Assembly: GCF_001188955.3 (NCBI RefSeq)
Contig: NZ_JPRF03000016.1
Span: forward strand, 124,001-188,000
Direction: 5' to 3'
Origin: Kitasatospora aureofaciens
Lineage (GTDB): Bacteria > Actinomycetota > Actinomycetes > Streptomycetales > Streptomycetaceae
Length of the DNA: 64,000 nucleotides
How positions within the stretch are numbered: position 1 is the first letter of the stretch; each line of letters opens with the position of its first letter. Below the pieces are notes generated by a model that saw only the letters and a program-made list of their open reading frames with translations, searched no databases and had not been told where the DNA came from. Both the position numbers and the translations under genes were made by a program. This document shows positions 50,757 through 59,698 of this stretch, piece after piece.

Positions 50757-51719
50757 ATGGCTTCCGAGGTGGCCGCCTTCCGCGGCGTCGGCAAGAGCTA
50801 CGGGCGGGTGCGCGCCGTGGACGGGCTGGACCTGGTGCTCCGGCCGGGCGAGACCGTCGCCCTGCTCGGCCCGAACGGCGCCGGGAAGTCCACCAGCCTG
50901 GACCTGCTGCTCGGCCTGCGCGAGCCCGACCAGGGCAGCGTCACGCTGTTCGGCGGCACCCCGCGGGCGGCGATCGCGGACGGGCGGGTCGGCGCGATGC
51001 TGCAGAGCGGCGGGCTGATGACCGACGTCAAGGTCCGCGAGCTGGTCGAGCTCGCCTGCAAGGTGCACCCGCGCGGTCGGTCGGTCACGGGGGTGCTGAC
51101 CGACGCCGGGATCACCGAGATCGCCGAACGCCGGGTGGACAAGCTGTCCGGCGGCCAGGAGCAGCGGGTCCGCTTCGCCCTGGCGATCGCCGGCGACAGC
51201 GACCTGATCGTGCTGGACGAGCCCACCACCGGCATGGACGTCAGCGTCCGGCAGGGGTTCTGGGCGAGCATGCGCGCCCAGGCCGACGCCGGCCGCACGG
51301 TCCTGTTCGCCACCCACTACCTGGAGGAGGCCGACTCGATCGCCGACCGCGTCCTGGTGCTGCACCGGGGCCGGCTGATCGCCGACGGCAGCTCCGCGGA
51401 GATCAAGGCGCGAGCCGGGGCCCGCCGGATCGCCTTCGAGATCCATGACGTCGACCTCTCCTCGGCCGCCGTCCCGTTCGACGAGACCGTGCTGCGCGCC
51501 CTGCCGGGCGTGCAGTCGCTGGACGTCACCGCCCGCGTCCCGGGGGTGCGGACGGTGCGGATCCGGACCGCCGACGCCGACGCGGGCGTGGCCGGGATCT
51601 ATCGGGCGGGCCTGTACCCGCGCGGCCTGGAGGTCACCGGGGTCGGTTTGGAGCAGGCCTTCCTGACCATCACCGGCGAGCTGGACAAGCAGGACCTGGC
51701 GGAGGAGAGCGCGCGATGA
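50757..51719 (+). CDS. ABC transporter ATP-binding protein
   Basis: 320 residues. Walker A LLGPNGAGKST (36-46), signature LSGGQEQR (130-137), Walker B LIVLDEPTTGMD (150-161), H-loop ATHYLEEAD. Residues 220-310 are the extra domain typical of drug/lantibiotic exporters (DrrA/NodI type). Overlaps the permease gene by four bases (ATGA). First gene of the four-part ABC-kinase-regulator unit. Confidence 0.93.
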   Translation: MASEVAAFRGVGKSYGRVRAVDGLDLVLRPGETVALLGPNGAGKSTSLDLLLGLREPDQGSVTLFGGTPRAAIADGRVGAMLQSGGLMTDVKVRELVELACKVHPRGRSVTGVLTDAGITEIAERRVDKLSGGQEQRVRFALAIAGDSDLIVLDEPTTGMDVSVRQGFWASMRAQADAGRTVLFATHYLEEADSIADRVLVLHRGRLIADGSSAEIKARAGARRIAFEIHDVDLSSAAVPFDETVLRALPGVQSLDVTARVPGVRTVRIRTADADAGVAGIYRAGLYPRGLEVTGVGLEQAFLTITGELDKQDLAEESAR

Positions 51720-52438
51720 CCACCCTGATCAAGCTGGAGATCCTGCGGACCCTCCGCAACCGGCGCTACCTGTTCTTCACCGTCGTCTACCCGGCGCTGA
51801 TGTACGTCTTCTTCATCAACGCCTACGGCTCCGGCAACCAGGCCGGCGGACTGCCCGTGAAGACCTACTTCATGGTGTCGATGGCCACCTTCGGCGCGGT
51901 CGGCGCGGTGCTCTCCGGTAGCGCCCAGCGGATCTCGCTGGAGCGCAAGAGCGGCTGGGTGCGGCAGCTGCGGCTGACCGCGCTGCCCGGCCGGGCGTAC
52001 ACCGTCGGCAAGATCGCGTCGACGGCGGTGACCACGCTGCCGGCGATCCTGGTTGTCTTCGTGGTCGGTGCCACCCAGGGCGTCTCGCTGAGCGCGCCGC
52101 AGTGGATCGGGCTGGCGGCCGCGCTGTGGCTGGGCAGTTTCGTCTTCGCCGCGCTCGGAGTGGCGCTCGGCTACGCGGCGGCGCCGGACGCGGTGCAGCC
52201 GATCGTGATGATCACGTACATGGCGATGGCGCTGCTCGGCGGCACCTGGTTCCCGGTGAGCGGCTCGCTGGAGAAGTTCGCCCGGTTCAACCCGGTGTTC
52301 CTGTACAACAAGCTGGCCACCTTCACCCAGCCCGGGCACTCCCTGGACCTGGTCGCGGTCGCCGGGCTGGCCGCCTTCTTCGCGGTGTTCACCGCCGCCG
52401 CCGCAGCGCTGTACCGGCGCGACACCCGCCGGGCATGA
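51716..52438 (+). CDS. ABC-2-type transporter permease
   Basis: 240 residues, six hydrophobic helices, starting LIKLEILRTLRNRRYLFFTVVYPALMYVFF, as in DrrB-like ABC-2 permeases. RISLERKSGWVRQLRLTALPGRAY is the cytoplasmic coupling segment and GGTWFPVSGSLE the conserved loop before the last helices. Exports an unknown compound with the upstream ATPase; overlaps the kinase gene by ATGA. Confidence 0.92.
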   Translation: MTTLIKLEILRTLRNRRYLFFTVVYPALMYVFFINAYGSGNQAGGLPVKTYFMVSMATFGAVGAVLSGSAQRISLERKSGWVRQLRLTALPGRAYTVGKIASTAVTTLPAILVVFVVGATQGVSLSAPQWIGLAAALWLGSFVFAALGVALGYAAAPDAVQPIVMITYMAMALLGGTWFPVSGSLEKFARFNPVFLYNKLATFTQPGHSLDLVAVAGLAAFFAVFTAAAAALYRRDTRRA

Positions 52439-53706
52439 TGATCCACATGAGTGACGCGCGCCGGACCCACCGCACCGACGAGCAGCCGGAGGCGGGTGCG
52501 GCGCGCGCGTCGTTCATGAACTCCCCCGGCTCCCCGGTGGAGACCAGGCGGCAGCTGCTGGTCAAGGTCGCCTGGATGCTGCTGTGGATGACCTACCTGG
52601 CCTACCCCGCGGGCGACCTGATCAACGGCGGCCACAGCCTGGTCGGCCAGGTGCTCGGCTGGGGCTGCCTGGCGGTCTTCGTGGTCTCCTACGTCCTGCT
52701 GGTGATCTTCCGCTCGCAGGCGGGGATGAAGCCGCGGGCCTGCCGGGTGATCGTCGGGACGATGATCGTGCTCGCGGTGGTGTCCTCGTTCGCGCTCGGC
52801 GGCGCCTTCCTGACCATGTTCATCTACGCCTCGGTGTGCCTGGCGGTCATCAGCCCGCCGAAGCACGCGTTGCGCGCGCTGGTCGTCATGGCCGCGCTGA
52901 CCGCCGCGACCGGCCTGCTGGTCCACGCCGGGAACGACAACATCTCCACCTTCGCGCTCAGCGCCTTCCTCTCCGGCGTCGCGATGACCGGCCTGCAGCG
53001 GCTGGTCGAGACCATGAAGGAACTGCGCGAGGCCCGGGCCGCGGTGGCCCACCTGGCCGCCTCCGAGGAGCGGCTGCGGCTCGCCCGCGACCTGCACGAC
53101 CTGCTCGGGCACTCGCTCTCGCTGATCACCCTGAAGAGCGAGCTGGCCGGGCGGTTCATGGACGCCGGCAAGGACGAGGCGGCGCGGGCCCAGGTCGCCG
53201 ACATCGAGCAGGTCGCCCGGCAGTCGCTGATCGACGTGCGGGAGGCCGTGACCGGCTTCCGCCGCCCCACCCTGCCGGTCGAACTCGCCGCCGCCCGGAC
53301 CGCCCTGTCCGCCGCGCAGGTCCGGCTGGAGGCCGCGCCGGAGCTGGTGGACGCCTGGCCGTCGCTGGCCAACGAGGAGGCGGGCGCACTGGCCTGGGCG
53401 CTGCGCGAGGCCGTCACCAACATCGTCCGGCACGGCGAGGGTGCCACCGTCTGCACGGTGACGGCGGACGAGACATGGGAGGGCAGCGGCGAGCGCTACG
53501 CCGTCCTGGAGATCACCGACAACGGGCGCGGACCGGGCAAGTCCCAGCCGGGCAACGGCCTCTCGGGCCTGGACGAGCGCCTCGCCCTGGTCGGCGGACG
53601 CCTGGAGACCGGCCCGGGCGAGCGCGGCAAGGGCTTCCGCCTGCGGGCCTGCGTACCGCTGCGCACGGTGTCGGCCCCGTCCGAGCCGCCCAAGGTGGTC
53701 TCCTAG
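52435..53706 (+). CDS. Sensor histidine kinase (HisKA_3, DesK/LiaS-like)
   Basis: 423 residues; ATG 52435 overlaps the permease stop; ATGs at 52438 and 52447 are alternatives. Five or six membrane helices (about 42-185) form a DesK-like sensor. The dimerisation helix carries the phosphorylated His221 in LRLARDLHDLLGHSLSL; the ATPase has LREAVTNIVRHG (N box), ITDNGRGPG (G1) and GNGLSGLDERL (G2). It should pass phosphate to the response regulator at 54317 and regulate the ABC exporter. Confidence 0.93.
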   Translation: MMIHMSDARRTHRTDEQPEAGAARASFMNSPGSPVETRRQLLVKVAWMLLWMTYLAYPAGDLINGGHSLVGQVLGWGCLAVFVVSYVLLVIFRSQAGMKPRACRVIVGTMIVLAVVSSFALGGAFLTMFIYASVCLAVISPPKHALRALVVMAALTAATGLLVHAGNDNISTFALSAFLSGVAMTGLQRLVETMKELREARAAVAHLAASEERLRLARDLHDLLGHSLSLITLKSELAGRFMDAGKDEAARAQVADIEQVARQSLIDVREAVTGFRRPTLPVELAAARTALSAAQVRLEAAPELVDAWPSLANEEAGALAWALREAVTNIVRHGEGATVCTVTADETWEGSGERYAVLEITDNGRGPGKSQPGNGLSGLDERLALVGGRLETGPGERGKGFRLRACVPLRTVSAPSEPPKVVS

Positions 53707-53718
53707 CCGTCCGGCCCC

Positions 53719-54207
53719 TCAACTGCCTTCCAGGCCACGGTGGTACCGGACGGCCGGGCGGCCGTCCAGCAGGAACTCGGCGATGACGGCGAACCCGTTG
53801 TGGGCGAGGACAGCCATCGAGGCGGGGTTGTCGAGCGTGGTGACGGCGGTCAGGGAGCGCAGACCGTAGCTGTGGGCGGCGAGCCGGCGGACCTGGGCGA
53901 CGGCCGCCTTGGCGACGCCCCGCCCGGCTGCGGACTCGGCGATCCGGTAGCCGAGTTCGGCGCTGCCGTCCACGAGGTCCATCAGGTTGATGCGACCGAC
54001 GAGGGTTCCGGTCGGATCGAGGACCACGTGGAACCGGCAGACGCCCGCGGCCTGTTCGGCGAGCAGCGCGGCGTGGCGCTCGGCGAACCCGGCGAAGTAG
54101 GCGTCGCCGCGGTCGGGCACGGTACGGGCGAACCAGGCCCGGTTGGCCAGTTCGAAGGCGAACACGGCGTCGGCGTGGTCGGGGCGCAGCGGCTCCAGGG
54201 TCAGCAT
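53719..54207 (-). CDS. GNAT N-acetyltransferase (RimJ/RimL-like)
   Basis: 162 residues from ATG 54207. Begins MLTLEPLRPDHADAVFAFELANRAWF, and the acetyl-CoA loop is ELGYRIAESAAGRGVAKAAVAQV with the RGVAKAA variant of Q/RxxGxG/A. LTAVTTLDNPASMAVLAHNGF completes motif B. RimJ/L-type enzymes acetylate ribosomal proteins or amino-acid N-termini. It stands in reverse between the kinase and response regulator genes, 12 bases from the kinase end. Confidence 0.85.
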   Translation of the reverse strand: MLTLEPLRPDHADAVFAFELANRAWFARTVPDRGDAYFAGFAERHAALLAEQAAGVCRFHVVLDPTGTLVGRINLMDLVDGSAELGYRIAESAAGRGVAKAAVAQVRRLAAHSYGLRSLTAVTTLDNPASMAVLAHNGFAVIAEFLLDGRPAVRYHRGLEGS

Positions 54208-54316
54208 CCGGCCAGTCTCGCGCCCACCGACTCGGTGCACCATCCAATTCCGCCCCCGGGCCGACCGCCCGGCCCCTGGCGGAGGGTCAGGCCCGGCCCC
54301 CTCTAAGGTCGTGGCC

Positions 54317-54946
54317 ATGGGTAACGCAGAGAACAGTCCCTCGATCCGCGTGCTGCTCGCCGAGGACCAGGGGATGGTCCGGGAGGCGCTGGCGGCGTTG
54401 CTCGGGCTGGAGGGGGACATCGACGTCGTCGCGCAGGTGGGTCGCGGGGACGAGGTGGTGGCGGCGGTGCTGGCGAACGACGTGCAGGTCGCCGTGCTGG
54501 ACATCGAGATGCCGGGCATGACGGGCATCGAGGCGGCCGCCGAGCTGCACCGGCAGGCGCCCGGGACGAAGGTGGTGATCGCGACGACCTTCGGACGTCC
54601 CGGCTACCTGCGCCGGGCGATGGAGTCCGGGGCGGACGCCTTCCTGGTGAAGGACGCGCCCGCCTCCGAGCTGGCCGAGGCGATCCGCCGGGTGCTGCGC
54701 GGGGAGCGGGTGATCGACCCGGCGCTGGCGGCGGCCGCGCTGGCCGAGGGCGCCAACCCGCTGACGGCGCGCGAGCGGGACGTGCTGGGCGCGGCCGCGG
54801 ACGGCGCGGTGAACGCGGACATCGCCAGGCGGCTGCACCTGTCGGAGGGGACGGTCCGCAACTACCTCTCGATGGCGATCCAGAAGACCGAGGCGCGCAA
54901 CCGCACCGAGGCGGTCCGGATCGCCCGCGAGAAGGGCTGGCTCTAG
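54317..54946 (+). CDS. LuxR-family response regulator (NarL/DesR-like)
   Basis: 209 residues. Receiver domain with acidic ED, phosphoacceptor Asp62 (VAVLDIEMPG) and Lys in FLVKDAPASEL. Helix-turn-helix at about 148-200: LTARERDVLGAAADGAVNADIARRLHLSEGTVRNYLSMAI. Partner of the kinase at 52435 despite the intervening reversed gene. TAAGGT seven bases before the ATG, no ribosome site: likely leaderless. The decayed copy at 16287-16885 resembles it throughout. Confidence 0.93.
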   Translation: MGNAENSPSIRVLLAEDQGMVREALAALLGLEGDIDVVAQVGRGDEVVAAVLANDVQVAVLDIEMPGMTGIEAAAELHRQAPGTKVVIATTFGRPGYLRRAMESGADAFLVKDAPASELAEAIRRVLRGERVIDPALAAAALAEGANPLTARERDVLGAAADGAVNADIARRLHLSEGTVRNYLSMAIQKTEARNRTEAVRIAREKGWL

Positions 54947-54949
54947 CGG

Positions 54950-55822
54950 CTAGTTGAGCCGGTGGCGGGCCGCCCGGGCCTCCTGGCGGACCTTGGCGGC
55001 GGTGTCCGGGTCGAAGGCGTCCAGGATCTGGGCGTAGGAGTCCATCTCCGCCGAGCCGCGGAGGAAGTCGCCCATCCGCACCAGGAGTTCGGCCCGTTCC
55101 AGCCGGAGCTGGGCCGGGTGGCGGGGGAGCAGCAGGGCGAGTTCGGTGGCCCACAGCTGGGTGCGGGCGTGCTCGGGCCGGTCGGAGGCCCAGACCCGGA
55201 TGTTGCCGAGCACCCGCAGCACGATGTCCAGTGGCTGTGCCGGGGTGAGCAGGGCGGGGGCGAAGTCGTGCCCGGCGGCGGCGACCAGGCGTTCGGCGTC
55301 GGCCGGGTCGAGCAGCCGTCCGCCGTGGAAGGGGTCGGCGAGGACGTACTCCTCGCCGCCGGCCGGTCCGCCGACCGCGACGATGAAGTGCCCGGGCAGC
55401 GCGATGCCGTGGACGGTGAGCCCGGCGCGCCGCCCGACCTCCATCCACACCAGGGAGAGCGTGATCGGCAGTCCGCGCCGCCGTCTCAGCACGTCGGGCA
55501 GCAGCGAGGACTCCAGCCGGCGGTAGTCGGACTGGCGTCCGTGGAACCGCTCCCGCCCGCCGAGCACGGCGGCGAGCAGGGCGGCGGTCTCCTCCGGTCC
55601 GGCGGGCGAGCGTTCGGCGACGGCGGCCCGGACGGCCGCCGCGTGCCGGTCGAAGGCGGCCTCGCAGGCGGCCAGCAGGGTGTCCACGCCGGGCGGTTCG
55701 CCCGGATCGCCCGGGTCGAGCGCGGGGTCGTGCTCGGCGGCGGCGAGTAGGCAGAGCAGCACCGGGTCGGGCTGCTCGGCGCGGGCGGCGGTCCGGAAGC
55801 GGTCTCTGCTCTGCTCGGTCAC
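54950..55822 (-). CDS. SirB1/transglutaminase-like protein with TPR tail
   Basis: 290 residues from GTG 55822, the best in-frame start outside the neighbouring gene. The SirB1 family core is present: DYRRLESSLLPDVLRRRRGLPITLSLVWMEVGRRAGLTVHGIALPGHFIV, followed by VLADPFHGGRLLD; the fold resembles transglutaminases but the Cys nucleophile is not evident. The C-terminal 90 residues are TPR-like helices. Function unknown. Ends three bases after the regulator stop on the other strand. Confidence 0.8.
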   Translation of the reverse strand: MTEQSRDRFRTAARAEQPDPVLLCLLAAAEHDPALDPGDPGEPPGVDTLLAACEAAFDRHAAAVRAAVAERSPAGPEETAALLAAVLGGRERFHGRQSDYRRLESSLLPDVLRRRRGLPITLSLVWMEVGRRAGLTVHGIALPGHFIVAVGGPAGGEEYVLADPFHGGRLLDPADAERLVAAAGHDFAPALLTPAQPLDIVLRVLGNIRVWASDRPEHARTQLWATELALLLPRHPAQLRLERAELLVRMGDFLRGSAEMDSYAQILDAFDPDTAAKVRQEARAARHRLN

Positions 55823-55889
55823 GGTGACGGCGGCGGCCTTCGTACGACGGGCGGACAAGCGGACATACCAGGGCGGAACGGTCGGGCGG

Positions 55890-56900
55890 CTACTCCTGGG
55901 GAAGAAGCGCGTAGTGGTAAGTGTGACTGGTCGTGAAGCCGAGTCCGTCATAGAGCGCGATCGCACCGCCGTTCTCCGCCTCGACCTGCAGGTACGCGCC
56001 GCTCGCCCCCTCCTCCGCCGCGCGGGCGGCGAGCACCGCCATGACCGCCGTCGCCAGTCCGGCCCGCCGGGCGTACGGCTGCACCTCGACCGCGCCGAAG
56101 CAGGCCCACGGGCCGTCGACGACGCAGCGCCCGATCGCCAGCGGAGGCTGCCCCTCGGCGCCGGGGACGGTGGCGAACCAGACCGAGGGGCCGCCGTGCA
56201 GGACCTGCCGGGCGGCCTCCTCCACGCCCGGGTCCGCGCTCACCCGGCGGTAGAGCGACATCCAGCCGGCGTCCGCCGTCCGGGAGAGCCGCACCCTCTC
56301 GTGCCCTGCGCCGGACCGGGCGACCGCGGCCAGCGGCGCGGTGAGCACCAGGGTGGGCGCGTAGCCGGCGCCCAGCCGGTCGAGTTCGGCGCGCAGGTCC
56401 TCGGGCGATCCGGGGGAGATCACCTCGACGTACGCGGGCAGTGCCCGCTCCGCGTACCAGGCCCGCACGGCGGCCAGGGCCTGGGGCAGCGGCAGTCCCG
56501 GGTCGCCGAGCGCCTGGACGGAGTTGGCCCGCCGGGTGAATCCGGCCGCGGCGCGCAGTGTCCACTCGCCGAGCCGTTCCTGTTCGACGGCCGGCCAGCC
56601 GCGCCCGGCGATCCGCTGCAGTTCGACCGCGGTGGCGGTGGGCAGCGGCGCCCGCCGGGCCGGGAACGGCGGCACGACCTTGCCCGCGACCAGCAGTTTC
56701 TCCGGGAAGGCGACCGGCCCGCCCGCGCGCGGCTCGACCACCAGTCCGTGATCGTCCCATGATGTGAGAACGCCGATCGCATCGCGGAACACCGGGCGGT
56801 CGTCCACGAACTCCGAGAGGCGTCGCACGGACACGCGAAGTCCCACGTCAGAGCGATCTATCCGGACTTCTGGACGGCTCTCCAGCGAGTCTCGGGTCAT
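55890..56900 (-). CDS. GNAT-family acetyltransferase with N-terminal extension
   Basis: 336 residues. The GNAT domain is in the last 140 residues: ACFGAVEVQPYARRAGLATAVMAVLAARAAEEGASGAYLQVEAENGGAIALYDGLGF, with acetyl-CoA loop RRAGLAT and the VEAENGGAIALYDGLGF motif B. The first 80 residues are a beta-rich domain (FRDAIGVLTSWDDHGLVVEPRAGGPVAFPEK) that fits an SH3-like barrel seen in MshD-like relatives. Substrate unknown. Divergent from fdxA. Confidence 0.88.
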   Translation of the reverse strand: MTRDSLESRPEVRIDRSDVGLRVSVRRLSEFVDDRPVFRDAIGVLTSWDDHGLVVEPRAGGPVAFPEKLLVAGKVVPPFPARRAPLPTATAVELQRIAGRGWPAVEQERLGEWTLRAAAGFTRRANSVQALGDPGLPLPQALAAVRAWYAERALPAYVEVISPGSPEDLRAELDRLGAGYAPTLVLTAPLAAVARSGAGHERVRLSRTADAGWMSLYRRVSADPGVEEAARQVLHGGPSVWFATVPGAEGQPPLAIGRCVVDGPWACFGAVEVQPYARRAGLATAVMAVLAARAAEEGASGAYLQVEAENGGAIALYDGLGFTTSHTYHYALLPQE

Positions 56901-57033
56901 GATCCGGCCACCTCCTGTGCATTTGCGGTCCCCGACCCGCGATACTAGGGGCGGGCATCGACGACGCCGCGCTCACCGCGCACGCGAGCAGAACAGAACG
57001 GGCCGCCAGGCCCTTCCGAGGAGGAACGACAGC

Positions 57034-57360
57034 GTGACCTACGTCATCGCGCAGCCTTGTGTCGACGTGAAGGACAAGGCGTGCATCGAAGAGTGCCCGG
57101 TTGACTGCATCTACGAGGGCCAGCGTTCCCTCTACATCCACCCGGATGAGTGTGTCGACTGTGGCGCTTGCGAGCCGGTCTGCCCGGTCGAGGCGATCTT
57201 CTACGAGGACGACACTCCGGAGGAGTGGAAGGACTACTACAAGGCGAACGTCGAGTTCTTCGACGACCTGGGTTCGCCCGGTGGCGCCTCGAAGCTCGGC
57301 CTGATCGAGCGGGACCACCCGTTCATCGCGGCCCTGCCGCCGCAGAACGCCGACCACTGA
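57034..57360 (+). CDS. fdxA: Seven-iron ferredoxin
   Basis: 108 residues from GTG, GAGGAGG upstream. Cys9, 17, 21 and 25, then C40-x2-C43-x2-C46-x3-C50-P, the mixed [3Fe-4S]/[4Fe-4S] layout of actinobacterial FdxA. Electron carrier for cytochrome P450s and other oxidoreductases in the cytosol. The C-terminal EWKDYYKANVEFFDDLGSPGGA is characteristic. A 20-base gap separates it from dapC, implying one transcript. Confidence 0.96.
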   Translation: MTYVIAQPCVDVKDKACIEECPVDCIYEGQRSLYIHPDECVDCGACEPVCPVEAIFYEDDTPEEWKDYYKANVEFFDDLGSPGGASKLGLIERDHPFIAALPPQNADH

Positions 57361-57380
57361 CGATCGGTGGCTACTGAGCT

Positions 57381-58529
57381 GTGAGCACGAACAGCACGCG
57401 CGCGCCGTTCCCGGGCCACCCGGGGGCGGCGCGCCGCGTTTCCGACCGGCTGCCCGTCTTCCCCTGGGACAAGCTGGAGCCCTACAAGGCCACCGCCCTC
57501 GCCCACCCCGGTGGCCTCTGCGACTTCTCCGTCGGCACCCCCGTCGACCCGGTCCCCGAGGTGATCCAGAAGGCGCTGGCCGCCCACACCGACACCCCCG
57601 GCTACCCGACCGTCTGGGGCCCGCTGGAGCTGCGCGAGGCGATCGCCGGCTGGCTGCACCGCCGCTGCGGCGCCGAGATCGGCCCCCGGGCCGTCCTGCC
57701 GACGGTCGGCTCCAAGGAGCTGGTGGCCTCGCTGCCCACCCAGCTCGGCCTCGGCCCCGGCGACCAGGTCGCCTATCCGCGGCTGGCCTACCCGACCTAC
57801 GAGGTGGGCGCACGGCTGTGCGGCGCCGAGCCGGTCGAGTACGACTCGGTGGACGAGCTGGACGGCTCCCGAGTGCGCCTGCTCTGGGTGAACTCGCCGT
57901 CCAACCCGACCGGCCGGGTGCTCGGCACGGACGAGCTGCGCCGCGCCGTCGAGTGGGCCCGGGAGCACCGGGTGCTGCTGGTCAGCGACGAGTGCTACTT
58001 CGAGCTGGGCTGGGAGGCCGAGCCGGTCTCCGTGCTGCACCCGGACGTCTGCGGGGGCGACCACGAGGGCCTGTTGGCCGTCCACTCGCTCTCCAAGCGC
58101 TCCAACCTGGCCGGCTACCGTGCCTCCTTCGTGGCGGGCGACCCGGTGGTGGTGGCGGAGCTGCTGGGGCTGCGCAAGCACGGCGGCATGATCGTGCCGG
58201 CGCCCGTCCAGGCGGCGACGATCGCGGCGCTGACGGACGACGCCCACGTGGCCGAGCAGCGGGAGCGGTACGCGGCCCGGCGCTCGGCGCTGCGGGCGGC
58301 GCTGGAGGCGTACGGCTTCCGGGTCGAGCACTCCGAGGCGAGCCTGTACCTGTGGGCGACCCAGGACCGCCCGTGCTGGGAGACGGTGGCCGAGTTGGCC
58401 GCGCTGGGCATCCTGGTGGCGCCCGGCGACTTCTACGGGCCGTCCGGCGACCGCTTCGTGCGGGTCGCGTTCACCGCGACCGACGAGCGGGTCGCCGCGG
58501 CCGTGGAGCGGTTGGCCGCGGCGCGCTGA
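57381..58529 (+). CDS. dapC: Succinyldiaminopimelate aminotransferase
   Basis: 382 residues from GTG. A fold-type I aminotransferase: PTYEVGARLCGAEPVEY, NSPSNPTGRVL (substrate Arg/Asn region), SDECYFELGW, and the pyridoxal-phosphate Lys239 in SLSKRSNLAGYR, with FVRVAFTAT near the end (Arg binding the alpha-carboxylate). It makes N-succinyl-LL-diaminopimelate semialdehyde/diaminopimelate, for lysine and peptidoglycan; dapE, the next step, lies 2.4 kb downstream. Confidence 0.92.
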   Translation: MSTNSTRAPFPGHPGAARRVSDRLPVFPWDKLEPYKATALAHPGGLCDFSVGTPVDPVPEVIQKALAAHTDTPGYPTVWGPLELREAIAGWLHRRCGAEIGPRAVLPTVGSKELVASLPTQLGLGPGDQVAYPRLAYPTYEVGARLCGAEPVEYDSVDELDGSRVRLLWVNSPSNPTGRVLGTDELRRAVEWAREHRVLLVSDECYFELGWEAEPVSVLHPDVCGGDHEGLLAVHSLSKRSNLAGYRASFVAGDPVVVAELLGLRKHGGMIVPAPVQAATIAALTDDAHVAEQRERYAARRSALRAALEAYGFRVEHSEASLYLWATQDRPCWETVAELAALGILVAPGDFYGPSGDRFVRVAFTATDERVAAAVERLAAAR

Positions 58530-58537
58530 CGGGACGT

Positions 58538-58575
58538 CGAAGGGGGCCGGTGCTGTTCGGCACCGGCCCCCTTCG
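58538..58575. terminator. Bidirectional terminator after dapC
   Basis: Perfect 16-bp stem CGAAGGGGGCCGGTGC / GCACCGGCCCCCTTCG with six-base loop between the convergent dapC and secreted-protein genes. Confidence 0.9.
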
Positions 58576-58589
58576 GCTCGCCGGGAGGA

Positions 58590-59390
58590 CTACAGCGGCA
58601 GGCCGTTGAGGTTGCCGCCGTTGATGCCGTGCAGCAGGCCGCCGAGCGGGCCGAGCGTGTTGGTCACGCCGGACAGGCCGGACAGCGGGCTGTTCGGGCC
58701 CAGGTCGGCGCCGCCGAGCCGGTTGGCCGAGCCGTGCTCCGCGAGGCCCAGGACGTCGGTGGCGGGCAGGCCGCCGGGCACCGCGTGCTCGACCGAGCCG
58801 AGCGGCAGGGCGCGCTCCACGGCGCCGGTCGGCAGCGCGTCGGTGACGGTGCTGGTGCCGGGGACGGCGCTGGAGAGCCGGTCGGCGCCGGGCAGGGCCT
58901 GGGAGAGCCCGCCGACCGGGTTGGTGCCGGCGGTGGCGCTGCGGGTGCCCGTGCCCGTGCCCTTGCCGGTGACGGCCTCGCCGAGCTTGCCGGCCAGGGT
59001 GGAGGCGACCCTCGGGGTGACGGCGGAGAGCTGGCCGGTGGTGGCGGCGGTCTGGTCGACCGGAGCGGTCAGCGAGCCGGCCTTCTCGTTCGCCTCGGGG
59101 AGCTGGTGGGCGACGATGTTGCCCGCGGCGTCGGCGGAGGCCGGCACGCCCGCGGCGACGGTGGCCGCGCCGGTGGTGCCGGCCGCCTGGCCGAGCTGGT
59201 GGGTGGTGTGCTGCAGGGTGGAACCGGTGTCGGTGTTGGTCAGCTGGCCCAGCGGCGCCGCGAGGTCGCTCTTGGGAAGCAGGGCGTCCCCGCCCAGGGC
59301 GGACGCGGAGCCGGCCGCGACCAGCGGGGTCGCTCCGGCCGCCACGACGAGCGCGGCCTGGGCGATCCGGCGCGTGAGGGGGTGAGACAT
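58590..59390 (-). CDS. Secreted Gly/Ala/Thr/Leu-rich protein
   Basis: 266 residues from ATG 59390 (GAGGAG nearby). A signal peptide MSHPLTRRIAQAALVVAAGATPLVAAGSASA should be cleaved at the ASA site. The mature protein is low in complexity with many L/G/T/P and NTLGPLGGLLHGINGGNLNGLPL at its end. No catalytic motif. Homologues are often called ATP-binding protein without reason. Presumably an envelope protein; function unknown. Preceded by a GAAA-loop hairpin at 59497-59527. Confidence 0.75.
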   Translation of the reverse strand: MSHPLTRRIAQAALVVAAGATPLVAAGSASALGGDALLPKSDLAAPLGQLTNTDTGSTLQHTTHQLGQAAGTTGAATVAAGVPASADAAGNIVAHQLPEANEKAGSLTAPVDQTAATTGQLSAVTPRVASTLAGKLGEAVTGKGTGTGTRSATAGTNPVGGLSQALPGADRLSSAVPGTSTVTDALPTGAVERALPLGSVEHAVPGGLPATDVLGLAEHGSANRLGGADLGPNSPLSGLSGVTNTLGPLGGLLHGINGGNLNGLPL

Positions 59391-59698
59391 GGGGCTCCTC
59401 GAAGGGGTCTGGGTCCGTCCCGTCCGCCGGGTGGACGATCCGAGCGTGGACGGGACCTGGCGGACGACGTTGTTACCGCTTGAGGAGCCAGAAGGTTTCG
59501 GCCTGGGCGCGAAAGCGCCTGGCCGAACATCGGATCGTATGACCGCAGCAGGGGAGCTCACCGGGCCCTGCCGGACGCCGTCGAACCGGCCCCAACAAGG
59601 GGAGTGACGGTTCCCCACCGGGGTTCGCCGGAACGGGCGGTCGGTCCACCGGGGTTGACCGGAATCACCCGTCCGGCGGCAACCCGAACGAATGTGCG
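59391..59698. promoter_or_regulatory. Upstream region of the secreted-protein gene
   Basis: 308 bases without a gene. It carries a stem-loop at 59497-59527 (TTCGGCC...GGCCGAA outer arms, GGCGC-GAAA-GCGCC inner stem-loop on the plus strand). This lies in the probable leader of the secreted-protein gene, about 107 bases before the ATG. No clear promoter hexamers were identified. Confidence 0.45.
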
